Positions 19,927 to 29,222 are shown, counted from the stretch's first letter. The stretch: DNA of 64,000 bases from G963668345 sp965206025 (GCA_965206025.1 CBDBIU010000005.1:496001-560000); one strand, 5' to 3'. Program-made: numbers and translations. Notes: generated by a model from the sequence alone, not told the origin.

Positions 19927-20135
19927 AATTGCTGCCGCCTCGTCGCCGGTTCCTATTGCCTTTCATGCGGGATATGGTTGACGGTGCAAACGATCAGGCC
20001 TCAGCCCGTGCTGCAGTCCGACGTAGGGCGGACCCAAATCGAGTCCGCTCAGGCGGCTAACGGAAATCTGAGCCGATTGCGAGTGACATCGTTTGTTCGC
20101 GACACCTATCCGCGAAGAGGTAGAATCGGACCGGT

Positions 20136-20219
20136 ATGATCGGCCAGACCATCTCGCATTACAAGATCGCCGAGAAGCTCGGAGAGGGCGGGATGGCTGT
20201 TGCCTGCAAGCCTGAGTAA
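20136..20219 (+). pseudogene. Ser/Thr protein kinase, first 27 codons only
   Basis: ATG at 20136 begins MIGQTISHYKIAEKLGEGGM, the standard opening of PknB-type kinases with the glycine loop GEGGM. It then reads AVACKPE and a stop at 20217-20219, where a kinase would read GVVYKAED. The remaining roughly 800 codons are absent. Confidence 0.75.
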
Positions 20220-20322
20220 CCGATCTCGAACTCCGCAGCACCGTGCAACCAATCAGGTCGTTCCCTTGGCTTGGAACCACAGCCGCAGGACCGCGCGACA
20301 AGGAAGTGCTAACGTATCGCCT

Positions 20323-20487
20323 ATGACGGTTGACGAGGACCTCGTGAAAGCGAAGGAATTGCTGAAAGAGGCGAGGCGGCTTCTCGTCGAGGAAAAGACA
20401 GAAGAGTGTCTGGGGCTGCTGGACGGGACTCTAGCAAGAGTGGAAAGAGTGATCAGCCAACTCGCGCAACGCGGGCAGCCCAAGTAA
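20323..20487 (+). CDS. Small helical protein of unknown function
   Basis: 54 residues from ATG at 20323, beginning MTVDEDLVKAKELLKEARRL; charged, with heptad-like leucines that suggest a short coiled coil. A possible AAGGAAG site lies 14 bp upstream, rather far. It lies in a decayed region, so expression is uncertain. Confidence 0.4.
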   Translation: MTVDEDLVKAKELLKEARRLLVEEKTEECLGLLDGTLARVERVISQLAQRGQPK

Positions 20488-20655
20488 TGGAACGCCGCAC
20501 TGGCCCGCATGGGGGGACGCCCGGCTTACTCAACAACTCGCCCGAAGGGCTTAACTTGCTGAAAATTAATCACTTAGCACGGAGCATAGTTTTTGAAGCG
20601 GGGGCGCAGGGTGCGACAGAATCGGACATACGCGAGCGCCGGTTCGTATGCCCTC

Positions 20656-20928
20656 TCACTCGGGACAGGCGTCGAGGGCTCGGTCAACATCGGCCATGAT
20701 GGCCTCCAGTTGAACTTCGTCTGTTAGCGAGTGTCTCAGCAGTCGCTCCACCGCCCGAGTCCGCGTCAGCGCGCTGTCCCGGGTTCCAGGACCCAACTCG
20801 ACCGTCGGTCTGGCGCTCCAGGCGCGATTCAACCGTTCCAAGACCAGATCGTAGGGGTAACCTTCGATTCCTCGAAGAATGAACCCGTTCTCAGAGACCG
20901 TGCACTGTACACTCATATGGGTGAGCAT
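20656..20928 (-). CDS. Hypothetical protein
   Basis: 90 residues. Starts MLTHMSVQCTVSENGFILRG and ends in a helical stretch (AVERLLRHSLTDEVQLEAIM). No family recognised. The frame uses codons like its neighbours, but it sits among remnants; it may be a small regulator or a chance frame. Confidence 0.35.
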   Translation of the reverse strand: MLTHMSVQCTVSENGFILRGIEGYPYDLVLERLNRAWSARPTVELGPGTRDSALTRTRAVERLLRHSLTDEVQLEAIMADVDRALDACPE

Positions 20929-21253
20929 AACAGCTTGAGGCCAGTCCCCTACCGAACCCGGCGCGAAGGGCGGTCACCTGTACTCGGCCGCCTTGACCGT
21001 CGTCGACACATAGACATTGGCGCGCGCCCCGAGTGTGCGCATCGCGGCGTGGTAGGTGCGGCGCTCGGGGCCGGGCGGTGGCTCAGGCAGCTTCGGCAAA
21101 TGGTCGAGCACCACTCGCAGCGTGGGGATCTTGTCCGTGTCGCCGAAAAGATGTTTTCGTGCATTTTTCGGAGATCCAGGGCGCTGGGCACCGGACCCTA
21201 GCGGAAGGCGACCCCGTCGAACTCGACGTGCAGCAAGGACCTAAGGGTCTACA
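20929..21253. other. Decayed region cut by the IS1380 insertion
   Basis: On the minus strand a frame reading LRVVLDHLPKLPEPPPGPER, then HAAMRTLGARANVYVST, to a TGA near 20979 looks like the end of a real protein. It has no start and would have extended across the IS insertion point. No family recognised. Confidence 0.35.
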
Positions 21254-22917
21254 CCCCGATTTTCGATTTGAGTTTGACATTCCGACTTTGCGGTGGCGTT
21301 CAGCGTCTTTATTCATAGGGGCTAGAGCCCGATGAGGACGCCAGGGAGGCCAACACCCAATGGGTGAAAAAGAAACAAAGCCGTTCCAGCTAACTTTCAA
21401 TGGACTTCTCAAAGTCGATTTCCAAGGATCGCACGTCACTTCCGACGGTGGCTTGATTTTGGTTCGCGAACTGGACGAACGGCTCGGGTTCGGAGAACTG
21501 ATTGACGAGCATGTCAGCGACTCCCGGCAAGGCACAAACAAGCAGTTCACGCTCGCTGATCTGTTGCGGCAGTCGGTCTACAGCCGCTTGGCGGGCTACG
21601 AGGACCTCAACGACGCCGCGCGGGTTTCGATCGATCCGACGTTTCGGCTGATCGGTTCGCAGAAAATCTGGGATCGCGGTGCGGCCTTGACCTCGACGCT
21701 CCACAGCTTCGAGACGGAGATGCTGGCGAGCGAAGAGAACCTGCTGGGGTTGATGGCGTTGAACCGGGAGCTGCTCGCCCAAGCCGAGACCCAAGACAAC
21801 TCCGAGCGGGTTGTTCTGGACATGGACTCGACGGAAAGCCCCGTCCACGGCCAACAGGAAGGCAGCGCCTACAACGGCCATTTCGAGTCCGTCTGCTACC
21901 ACCCGCTGTTGCTGTTCAACAGTCACGGCGACTGTCTGGCGGCCAAGCTCCGTCCGGGCAATGTGCACAGCGCTGAGGACTGGGATGAACTGCTCCTGCC
22001 CGAGATCGAACGTCAGCAGAACCATGGCAAAGAGGTTGCCTTCCGGGGGGATGCAGCCTTTGCCAAGCCAGAGATTTACGAGGCTTCGGAGGAGCGTGGC
22101 GTGAAGTATGCCATCCGCCTTCCGGCGAACGAGAACCTGCGGCGTGAAGTTGCCGAGCTGTTGGTGCGGCCGGTGGGAAGACCCACTCGGAAGCCTTTGG
22201 TGCGCTACAGGAGCTTTCTCTACCGGGCAGCGAGCTGGAGCAAGGCCCGAAGGGTCGTGGCCAAGGTGGAGCATCACGCTGGGGAGCTGTTTCCACGGGA
22301 CAACTTCATCGTCACCAACCTGACTCTGCCGAGCCGCTCCGTGGTGCGCTTCTACAACAAGCGCGGGACGGCCGAGCAGTGGATTAAAGAAGGCAAGCAG
22401 GCGACGCATTGGACCAGGCTGTCGTGCCATCGCTTCCGGGCGAACGAAGTGCGCTTGCAGTTGAGTGTGCTGGCCTACAACCTGGGCAACCTGTGGCGGC
22501 GGCTGGGACTGCCACCAAGGATCAAGAGCTGGTCGCTGACGAGCTTGCAACACAGGTTGATGAAGACCGGCGGTCGGCTGGTCAAGCACGCGCGGTATTA
22601 CTGGCTGCTGCTGGCCGAAGGACATTTGAACCGCAGGCTGTTCGGCGACATGCTGCACAGGATCTGGGCGCTGCCGCTGCCAAGCGGGTAGCGTTGACCG
22701 GGCGAGGATCAACAGTTTTCGGCTCCAAAAGGTTTCGCAAGGAGCAGTGTCGGCCGGAGCGCCGTTCAGTCCGCTCAATCAACGTCTGTGAGCGGATGGA
22801 CGAGCCCTGGCGCCTACCGGTGGAGGTCATGTGCAGGGTTCAGCGCGAAAAGACGTGGTATGCGGGGCAGCGCGGGTGTATACTTTCACCGTGCCAGGGC
22901 CAAAATGGAAATCCTGG
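21254..22917 (+). mobile_element. IS1380-family insertion sequence, copy A (1664 bp)
   Basis: Complete element flanked by the perfect 5-bp duplication CTACA (21249-21253 and 22918-22922). The ends are imperfect inverted repeats: left CCCCGATTTTC, right (complement) CCAGGATTTCC. It has a single transposase gene. Its length is the same as copy C. Confidence 0.95.
21360..22691 (+). CDS. IS1380-family transposase (copy A)
   Basis: 443 residues. DDE catalytic set: D154/D156 in VVLDMDSTES, D231 in FRGDAAFAKP, and E339 in the family signature Y332-x2-R335-x3-E339-x6-K346 (YNKRGTAEQWIKEGK). Intact and identical, as read, to the copy at 58771. Start ATG at 21360. Confidence 0.95.
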   Translation: MGEKETKPFQLTFNGLLKVDFQGSHVTSDGGLILVRELDERLGFGELIDEHVSDSRQGTNKQFTLADLLRQSVYSRLAGYEDLNDAARVSIDPTFRLIGSQKIWDRGAALTSTLHSFETEMLASEENLLGLMALNRELLAQAETQDNSERVVLDMDSTESPVHGQQEGSAYNGHFESVCYHPLLLFNSHGDCLAAKLRPGNVHSAEDWDELLLPEIERQQNHGKEVAFRGDAAFAKPEIYEASEERGVKYAIRLPANENLRREVAELLVRPVGRPTRKPLVRYRSFLYRAASWSKARRVVAKVEHHAGELFPRDNFIVTNLTLPSRSVVRFYNKRGTAEQWIKEGKQATHWTRLSCHRFRANEVRLQLSVLAYNLGNLWRRLGLPPRIKSWSLTSLQHRLMKTGGRLVKHARYYWLLLAEGHLNRRLFGDMLHRIWALPLPSG

Positions 22918-23610
22918 CTACAGGCAGTCAACGTCACTCTGGGCGGCGGTTAGACGCCAGAACGAGGTGCGGCTAGATCCGCCCTTGTCGGCCAGGGTAG
23001 AGCCAGCCCCGTGGATCGAGGCTTCCTCGTCAGGGCAGATCTATCAAGATCAGCGACCCACGGTCGTCTTTGCCGTTTGTAAAAGACCTTCGTCAATGAC
23101 ATGAGCAGCACGCCTTTTCCCGACCGGTTTTGGCGATTGGCTGTGGGGCACCACGTGCGGCATTTCCGCCTCGTTTCTGCAGCGTTCGTGGCTGTCCCCA
23201 GCCGGTCCTGCAGCGCCCCTGCGGCAACTAGCCAAAGGGTGGGATAGCCGAAGACGGTCTGGTGTAAAGGGTTGAATCCTATAGGCTTACCAGACACTTA
23301 GCGCCAGTCAGGCGGCGAGGAAGAGGGCTATGGGGCCAGTCATCCGCGTACGAATGGCCTATTCTGCCCGCACTTTTGGGCGGAGCCCACGCATCGTGGC
23401 GGAGCCTCCTGTTCTATTGAGGCGCAGACCACCCAAAAAGTTGCTGGCGCACAAGGAGTTAGGGAGTAATTGCCCCGGTACCGTCTTTTTGCGATGCAAC
23501 GTTGGGACAGTAGTGGGACTGCCACCAATTCACCCCTCCATGACTGTTGCCACGGCTCGTGGCAACAGTTTGTATATATCCGCTGGCGTACAGCTTGTAA
23601 GGCGAGCGGG
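22918..23610. other. Intergenic stretch after IS copy A
   Basis: About 690 bp without a recognisable gene; open frames are short and lack family likeness. It includes a perfect 12-bp palindrome (listed separately) near the end of the sugar operon. Confidence 0.5.
23543..23569. promoter_or_regulatory. Perfect 12-bp inverted repeat, 3-nt loop
   Basis: ACTGTTGCCACG-GCT-CGTGGCAACAGT lies 42 bp beyond the ribokinase stop. It could be the terminator of the leftward sugar operon or an operator. No T-run on the operon strand, which weakens the terminator reading. Confidence 0.5.
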
Positions 23611-24561
23611 CTACCTGACGGTGCCGGGATTGCTTCCACGCAAAAACTCGTCGACTTCTTCTCGCGACGGAATCGAGCTTTGCGCCCCCGGTTTGGTGAC
23701 CGATAGCGCCCCGGCGGCGTTGGCGAAACGCGCCGCTTCGACGAGCGTCTGGCCTTCTGAAAGCGCCACCGCGAAGGCCCCGTTGAACGTGTCCCCGGCG
23801 GCGGTCGTGTCGAGAGCGGCGACCTCGAACCCGGACACCCACTGGTGTCCCTCCTGAGTAGTCAGCAGGCAGCCGCGGGGTCCGAGTTTCAGCACCACCG
23901 TCCCCGGCCCAAGGACCATGAGTTCGTCGGCGACCGCCTCGGCTTGAGCGTCGTCGTCAACCGGCCTGGGGGGCTTCCCGAGAAGCATGCATGCTTCGTT
24001 TTCGTTCGGCGTGAGAAAGTCCACGTTGTGCAGCAACTCCGGGGACAGTTGCCGGGCCGGCGCCGGGTCAAGGATGGTCCTCGCTCCTTTCGCCTTTGCC
24101 TGCGAAAGGGCTCGCTCCACCGATTCCAGGGAGGTTTCCAACTGGCAGAGCAACAAACTCCGTGGGCCGAGGTCTGCCAGCCCAGACTCCGCCACTTCAG
24201 GAGTGACAGTGGCATTCGCACCAGCGGAAATCACGATGAGGTTTTCCCCGTTCGGCAAGACGAGGATCACCGCCGTCCCGATCGGCTTGTCCGACTTGCC
24301 GACGCGCTCAGTGTTGACGCCCGCGGACTGAAGGCTGTCCAACAGGAGGGACCCCAGGCGGTCGTTCCCGACTTGGCCGATCATGGCCACGCGAGCGCCC
24401 ATGCGGCCGGCCGCGCATGCTTGATTTGCGCCCTTGCCCCCGCTGAAGGTCTTGAGATCGCCTCCGGCCAGCGTTTCCCCGGGTTTAGGAAGGCGATCAA
24501 CGGCCTGGACCAGGTCGGCGTTCAAGCTCCCGAAGACGACGATGTCGGAGGGTTCGCTCAT
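23611..24561 (-). CDS. rbsK: Ribokinase / PfkB-family sugar kinase
   Basis: 316 residues. PfkB kinases phosphorylate ribose, fructose and similar sugars. The first signature is GGKGANQACAAGRMGA, and the second is DTTAAGDTFNGAFAVALSEG, which contains the catalytic Asp and the anion hole. LDPAPARQL and LTPNENEACMLLG are typical of ribokinases. Last gene of the leftward uptake operon; it starts 5 bp after the HDAC-like gene ends. Together with the permease and ATPase it suggests import and phosphorylation of a free sugar; the exact sugar is not visible. Confidence 0.9.
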   Translation of the reverse strand: MSEPSDIVVFGSLNADLVQAVDRLPKPGETLAGGDLKTFSGGKGANQACAAGRMGARVAMIGQVGNDRLGSLLLDSLQSAGVNTERVGKSDKPIGTAVILVLPNGENLIVISAGANATVTPEVAESGLADLGPRSLLLCQLETSLESVERALSQAKAKGARTILDPAPARQLSPELLHNVDFLTPNENEACMLLGKPPRPVDDDAQAEAVADELMVLGPGTVVLKLGPRGCLLTTQEGHQWVSGFEVAALDTTAAGDTFNGAFAVALSEGQTLVEAARFANAAGALSVTKPGAQSSIPSREEVDEFLRGSNPGTVR

Positions 24562-24566
24562 CTAGT

Positions 24567-25706
24567 TTACGAGCCCGCCGCGCTGAGCGCCTCCACGTGT
24601 TTGGCCGCCGCCAAGCCGAGTCCCTCAAGGTCGTAGCCGCCTTCTAGGACCGATACTAATCGTCCCGCCGAATGTCTGTCGGCCAGCTCGAGCAGCAGCT
24701 CGGTCAAGTCGGCAAAGTCTTGATCCGTTAACGTGAATTGACCCAGGGGATCTCCGAGACGCGAATCGAATCCGGCCGATACGAGGATCAGATCGGGCTT
24801 GAATTCGTTGGCGGCCGGCAACAGTTTAGTCTGGAACGCACCCAGGATTTCGCTTCGGCCCGCGCCCGCCGGGAAAGGGGCGTTCATGGTGGTCCTCTTG
24901 CCGGGGCCCTCGCCCGTTTCCCACTCTTTGCCCGTGCCGGGATACCAGGGCGACTGGTGCGTGCTGAAGAACAGCACGGAACCATCCTGGTAGAAGGTGT
25001 CCTGCGTTCCGTTACCGTGGTGAACGTCCCAATCGGCGATCAGCACCCTCTCGAGGTTGTGCCGCTTTTGCGCGTAGCGGGCGGCGATGGCGATGTTGTT
25101 GAAGATGCAAAAGCCCATCCCGCGAGCGGGTGTGGCGTGGTGCCCTGGCGGGCGAACAACGCAAAACGCATTTGCGGCCCGACCCTCGACGACGGCGTCA
25201 ACAGCTTGGAGCACGCCTCCGACGGCTTCCCGGGCAACCGCGTAGGATTTCTCGCTGATCACGGTATCGCCCGTGCTCAGCATGCGAGCAGCGGCGCCGA
25301 CCTCGCGTTTGACGGTTTCCAAGTAGTCAGGGGTATGGCAAAGGAGGATTTCTTCCTCGATCGCCGCGCGGCGATCGAGCTCTTGCAGGTCCTCCAGCAG
25401 CCCCGCTTCCTCGAGCGCTTGGACCACGGCGTCGTAGCGTCCCGGCTGCTCGGGGTGTCCCGCGCCCGTCAGGTGCTGTTTGTAAATCGGGTCAGCGAGC
25501 AGAGCCGTCGTGGCCGATTGTTTTTCCGGTCCCTGGAGACCTTTACGGGCCAGTTCGTTCTCTGAGTTACTACCGGGTGCGGCCATCGAATCACCTACCA
25601 CCTGACAAAACACGGCTGTTGTTAGAGCAACGGGCAGCGACAGTATCTGACGCCGTCCCACCGCTTGCCCCGCGGCTTCCTGTCTCATCTGTGAGTGCGG
25701 CCTCAT
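24567..25706 (-). CDS. Histone-deacetylase-family hydrolase, probably exported
   Basis: 379 residues. Zinc hydrolase of the HDAC/acetylpolyamine amidohydrolase superfamily. RPPGHHATP and FCIFNNIAIAA are the active-site histidines and pocket; DWDVHHGNGT carries the zinc Asp/His; SAGFDSRLGDP carries the second Asp. Residues 1-42 contain RRQ then a hydrophobic stretch (ILSLPVALTTAVFCQVV), like a signal sequence, unusual for this family. It is embedded between the permease and ribokinase genes with 5 bp to the latter. It might deacetylate an N- or O-acetylated sugar or a polyamine before or after uptake; this is inference from position. Confidence 0.88.
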   Translation of the reverse strand: MRPHSQMRQEAAGQAVGRRQILSLPVALTTAVFCQVVGDSMAAPGSNSENELARKGLQGPEKQSATTALLADPIYKQHLTGAGHPEQPGRYDAVVQALEEAGLLEDLQELDRRAAIEEEILLCHTPDYLETVKREVGAAARMLSTGDTVISEKSYAVAREAVGGVLQAVDAVVEGRAANAFCVVRPPGHHATPARGMGFCIFNNIAIAARYAQKRHNLERVLIADWDVHHGNGTQDTFYQDGSVLFFSTHQSPWYPGTGKEWETGEGPGKRTTMNAPFPAGAGRSEILGAFQTKLLPAANEFKPDLILVSAGFDSRLGDPLGQFTLTDQDFADLTELLLELADRHSAGRLVSVLEGGYDLEGLGLAAAKHVEALSAAGS

Positions 25707-25775
25707 GGAGAACCCCTGGATGGCGTGCCCTGGCCCGCAAGGGGCTGCGACCCACAGTTCGTACGACCATATTGG

Positions 25776-26816
25776 TTACGACGGCCCCCTGGCCGTGGCA
25801 ACCTTCCAAGACCTGTTCGACAAACGTTGGGAAAGAATATCCCCTAAGGCGCTGAAGACCAGTAGCGCGCCCACGGCCACTTGTTGGAGAAAGGGAGACA
25901 CCCCTAAGAGATTGAGCGAGTTGCGGATGATTCGCAGAAAAAGCGTCCCCAACAAAGTGCCCAGCATCGTGCCGGCGCCGCCGTAGAGGCTCGTTCCTCC
26001 GATCACTACGGCCGCGATGACGTTCAGTTCCGCTCCCGCGCCGGCGAGTGTAAGCGCCGAGTTGAGCCGCGCCGCCAACAACATGCCGCCCAGCGCGGCT
26101 AAGACACCGTTTAAAGCATACAGGGCGAGCATGTGACGGCGAACTTGGATCCCTAACAGCCGAGCCGTCTCCGCGTTGTTCCCAATGGCAAAGGTATAGC
26201 GCCCGAAGCGGGTTTTCCGCAGCGCCAAATGGCAGACAAGATAAACAGACGCCATAAGAATCACGAGCGTGGGCATGGGACCCACTCGTCCCTTGCCCAA
26301 AAAACGGAATCCCTCGGGGAATCTAGATATCGGATTTCCTCTGGTGGCGAAAAGGACGGTGCCGCGCCCGATGTTCATCGCCGCCAGCGTCATGATGAAC
26401 GAGGGAATCCGGGCATAGGCGATGGCAAGTCCGTTGAGCGAGCCGAAAAGCAGTCCCACGCCGACGCCGCCCAGAAGTCCGACCGCTACGGGCAAGCCGG
26501 CCACGAGCAAGGCAGCGGCCGTAATCCCACCCAGCGCCAGTACGGCTCCCACGGAAAGGTCAATGCCGGCGGAAATGATGACAAACGTCATGCCCGCGCC
26601 CAAGATGGCATCGATCGAAAGCTGTTCGAGGATGTTCAGCAGGTTGCGGATCGTCAGGAACGCGGGCGAGAGAATCGAAACCACAGCCATTAGAGCGAGG
26701 ATGGCGGCGACCAGTATTTTCTGGCGCGTTGGTTGCAAAAAGCGAGGTACGACGGATCCGGGACCCGCCGCCACGCCTTCCGGGCGTTGCTCCGTGGGCT
26801 GATTTGGCTCGTTCAC
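25776..26816 (-). CDS. Sugar ABC transporter permease (CUT2 class)
   Basis: 346 residues with about nine to ten membrane segments after a 35-residue hydrophilic N-terminus. TFVIISAGIDLSVGAVLALG near residue 85 is the signature of RbsC/FrcC/XylH permeases; GRYTFAIGNNAETARLLGI is the EAA-like cytoplasmic loop. One permease gene serves as a homodimer in this class. It lies 35 bp after the ATPase gene and 69 bp before the HDAC-like gene. Confidence 0.92.
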   Translation of the reverse strand: MNEPNQPTEQRPEGVAAGPGSVVPRFLQPTRQKILVAAILALMAVVSILSPAFLTIRNLLNILEQLSIDAILGAGMTFVIISAGIDLSVGAVLALGGITAAALLVAGLPVAVGLLGGVGVGLLFGSLNGLAIAYARIPSFIMTLAAMNIGRGTVLFATRGNPISRFPEGFRFLGKGRVGPMPTLVILMASVYLVCHLALRKTRFGRYTFAIGNNAETARLLGIQVRRHMLALYALNGVLAALGGMLLAARLNSALTLAGAGAELNVIAAVVIGGTSLYGGAGTMLGTLLGTLFLRIIRNSLNLLGVSPFLQQVAVGALLVFSALGDILSQRLSNRSWKVATARGPS

Positions 26817-26851
26817 GCCACCAATCCTGAGTTCAATTTCCCTAATGCCGG

Positions 26852-27670
26852 CTAGCCGGATTCAGCCCGCTCAGCGCCGCGATTGTCCGCGGCATTGGCG
26901 ACCTTCGTCTCGGCCCCGATCATCATCAACCGGACGACCTCCTCGTGCGTCGTCTCTTGAGTGACCAGTTCCCCGACAACTCTTCCGCTCTTAAGAACGA
27001 CAATGCGATCCGTGATGGCGAAAATGTCGTCGAGCTCGTGGCTGACGATCATCATCGATATTCCCTGTTCCTTGAAAGCACGAATCAATTCCAACGTTCG
27101 CCGGGTCTCCTCGACACCGAGGGCCGCCGTCGGCTCATCCATGATGATGACGCGGGAACCCGCATAAACAGCGCGGGTCAGAGCGACAGCCTGCCGTTGG
27201 CCTCCGGAGAGGAACTTCACCGCCGCGCCGACGTCGAAGTGATAGTTCAACCGCGCGAGCAACTCGCCTGCTTTAGCTTTCATGGCCTCTTCGTCCAGCC
27301 ATCGAAGGCCCAGGGAACTTCTGCAGAGTTCCCGCCCCATGAAAATATTGGCTGCCGCGCTTAGGCGGTCGAGCAGCGCCAGGTCCTGATACATCGTTTC
27401 GATGCCCAAGCTCGTAGCGTCGGCCGGGCCTCGCAGATGGACCGGGCGGCCTTCGATCCGTATCTCACCGCTGTCGGGACCGAGAGCGCCCGAAATCAAC
27501 TTAATCAGGGTTGACTTGCCGGCTCCGTTGGCGCCCACCAGACCGACCGTCTCTCCGTGGCCGAGGTGCAGACTGACGTTGTCCAATGCGAACACTCCAC
27601 CGAAGTGCTTGCCGACGCCCGCGAGTTCGAGCAAGCTTGGGGCGGTCAACGTATTTCCCTTCGCCGACAT
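26852..27670 (-). CDS. Sugar ABC transporter ATPase, single-domain (FrcA-like)
   Basis: 272 residues with one nucleotide-binding domain: Walker A GANGAGKST (residues 46-54), signature FLSGGQRQAVALTRAV, Walker B VIIMDEPTAALG, and the H-loop in MMIVSHELDD. RbsA-type ATPases have two such domains in about 500 residues, so this is the shorter form seen in frc (fructose) systems and works as a dimer. The start at 27670 fits the family. Confidence 0.92.
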   Translation of the reverse strand: MSAKGNTLTAPSLLELAGVGKHFGGVFALDNVSLHLGHGETVGLVGANGAGKSTLIKLISGALGPDSGEIRIEGRPVHLRGPADATSLGIETMYQDLALLDRLSAAANIFMGRELCRSSLGLRWLDEEAMKAKAGELLARLNYHFDVGAAVKFLSGGQRQAVALTRAVYAGSRVIIMDEPTAALGVEETRRTLELIRAFKEQGISMMIVSHELDDIFAITDRIVVLKSGRVVGELVTQETTHEEVVRLMMIGAETKVANAADNRGAERAESG

Positions 27671-27844
27671 CTGGGGGTCTTCGCTGGTCGAGCACTCTTG
27701 CGCGGTCTCGGAGATTTCTCATCCCGGCCAGGCAGGTCTCGAACGCCTCACGAGAAAATGCACCCCCCGGAGGCGCTTCAAGATCGGTGGATGACCAACC
27801 TAACAATCTTACTTGAGGGGAACCCCTCGATGTTTCAGGAGTGC

Positions 27845-28027
27845 TGGCCCGCTTTTCTCACCACCTGACGGCCGAAGCACGCGATAAGCCCGCCATTACT
27901 TCGTTGCGCTTGCTCGCCGTGCTCAACGTAGGGTTCAAGTACACCTCCGCGCGCCGAGCGGCACGCGCCTTGTACTGACGGGCCTCTCACACACTTCGCC
28001 TCGCCACGTGGTGAGAAAAGCGGGCTA
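27845..28027. repeat. Palindromic repeat family A, copy between binding protein and ATPase genes
   Basis: Left arm GGCCCGCTTTTCTCACCAC, right arm GTGGTGAGAAAAGCGGGCTA. The interior matches the long copy at 10111-10308. The terminal CTA (28025-28027) is the TAG stop of the binding-protein gene. Such a hairpin inside an operon commonly lowers downstream expression or protects the upstream message. Confidence 0.85.
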
Positions 28028-29113
28028 GCGGGACGAGCTATTCTCGGAGAGGTACTGCTCCACGTTATCGGCGGTCACAAGCTCGGTGCCGGAATGGATG
28101 AAACTAGGGACCGGCTTGCCGAGGTGAAAGTCAGCAATGCTCTGAACACCGGCGAATCCCATGTTTTCGGGGAACTGCGCTACGGTCGCGTCCAGGCGCC
28201 CGGTCTGGATCGCCTCCAACTCTTGTTCGCCGGCGTTGCGGGCAACAATCCACAGGTCCTTGCCGGGATTCTTGCCGACAGCCATCGCGGCTTCCGGCGC
28301 GCACGTGTTCGCTTGGCCGCCGAAGACGAACAGCCCGCGGAGATCGGGGTGTGCCGTGATAAGGTCGGTCGTTGCGTTATAGGCTTTTTCACAATAAGGA
28401 ACCGCAACCGGCGCTGCGACCAGCTCGAGGCCGGGATGGTCTTGCAGTCTTTTTTCAAAAGCCACCAGCATCTTGCGGCAGGAGGAGATCGTTTGTTTGC
28501 AGATGAGCGCCGCAACTTTCCCCGAACCCCCAAGGCTCTCGGCCAAACGGTCGGCAGCCATGATGGACGCCCTGATATTGTCGGTCGCGGTTAAGGTCAA
28601 CAGCTTCCCGCCGTTCACTCCCACGTCGATCGCCGCTACCGGAATGCCGGCTTCATTCGCTCTCTCCACGGAGTCCACAAGCGCGTCGGAGTCGACCGGA
28701 GCCAGGACAATACCGTCCACGCCCTTTTGCACGACGTCTTCCACCATGGCAACCTGCTCGGCGATATTGGCCTCATCGATCGGGCTCAGCACCTCCAAGT
28801 CAATGTTCAGGCCCTCCGCTGCCCGCCGCCCGCCCCTGATAGCATGCAGCCAAAAAGGATCGGTGGTCGATTTGACGATGAAGGCTACGCGCAAACGGGC
28901 CGGCGAAGTTCCCGATTCGTCAGAAGGCGGAGCGCTACACCCCAGCGTCATGAGAGCAGCGACCACCAGCAGTAAGAAAGCCGGCGCGGCCCTTAGCAGC
29001 CGGGCAACGGCTGTTCGGCGCCCGGTCGCGACAGCCGGCGAGTTCGGCCGGCCGGAGTTCATGATCGTCGGGTCGTTGGGTTTGTCGGCTTCGAATTCGA
29101 TGTTTCGTATCAT
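28025..29113 (-). CDS. Sugar-binding lipoprotein of ABC transporter (type 1 periplasmic binding protein)
   Basis: 362 residues. After about 38 residues comes a hydrophobic signal and lipobox (LMTLGC, Cys near residue 60). The mature protein begins with the binding fold RVAFIVKSTTDPFWLHAIRG, then GVDGIVLAPVDSDALVDSV and VFGGQANTCAPEAA, typical of RbsB/FrcB proteins. First gene of the leftward operon (binding protein, ATPase, permease, deacetylase, kinase). The N-terminus may be shorter: the Met at residue 18 is a plausible start. The stop codon is part of a palindromic repeat. Confidence 0.9.
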   Translation of the reverse strand: MIRNIEFEADKPNDPTIMNSGRPNSPAVATGRRTAVARLLRAAPAFLLLVVAALMTLGCSAPPSDESGTSPARLRVAFIVKSTTDPFWLHAIRGGRRAAEGLNIDLEVLSPIDEANIAEQVAMVEDVVQKGVDGIVLAPVDSDALVDSVERANEAGIPVAAIDVGVNGGKLLTLTATDNIRASIMAADRLAESLGGSGKVAALICKQTISSCRKMLVAFEKRLQDHPGLELVAAPVAVPYCEKAYNATTDLITAHPDLRGLFVFGGQANTCAPEAAMAVGKNPGKDLWIVARNAGEQELEAIQTGRLDATVAQFPENMGFAGVQSIADFHLGKPVPSFIHSGTELVTADNVEQYLSENSSSR

Positions 29114-29222
29114 CTCAAACAGTCCCCGGCGCGATCTTCGTCAGCGCGGGATCTTCCTGGTGCGGCCCAACCTTATCATCTTGCATGTGCTGATAAGCGG
29201 TCTGTCAAATCAGCGGGTCAAA

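Noticed and set aside
21390..22778. 462-codon open frame antisense to the IS1380 transposase (also at 58801-60189)
   Set aside because: It mirrors the transposase codons exactly, has no domain likeness, and is a by-product of high GC codon use.
22950..23297. 115-codon minus-strand frame after IS copy A
   Set aside because: Composition is that of random high-GC frame (many Arg, Pro, Thr), no ribosome site and no likeness.
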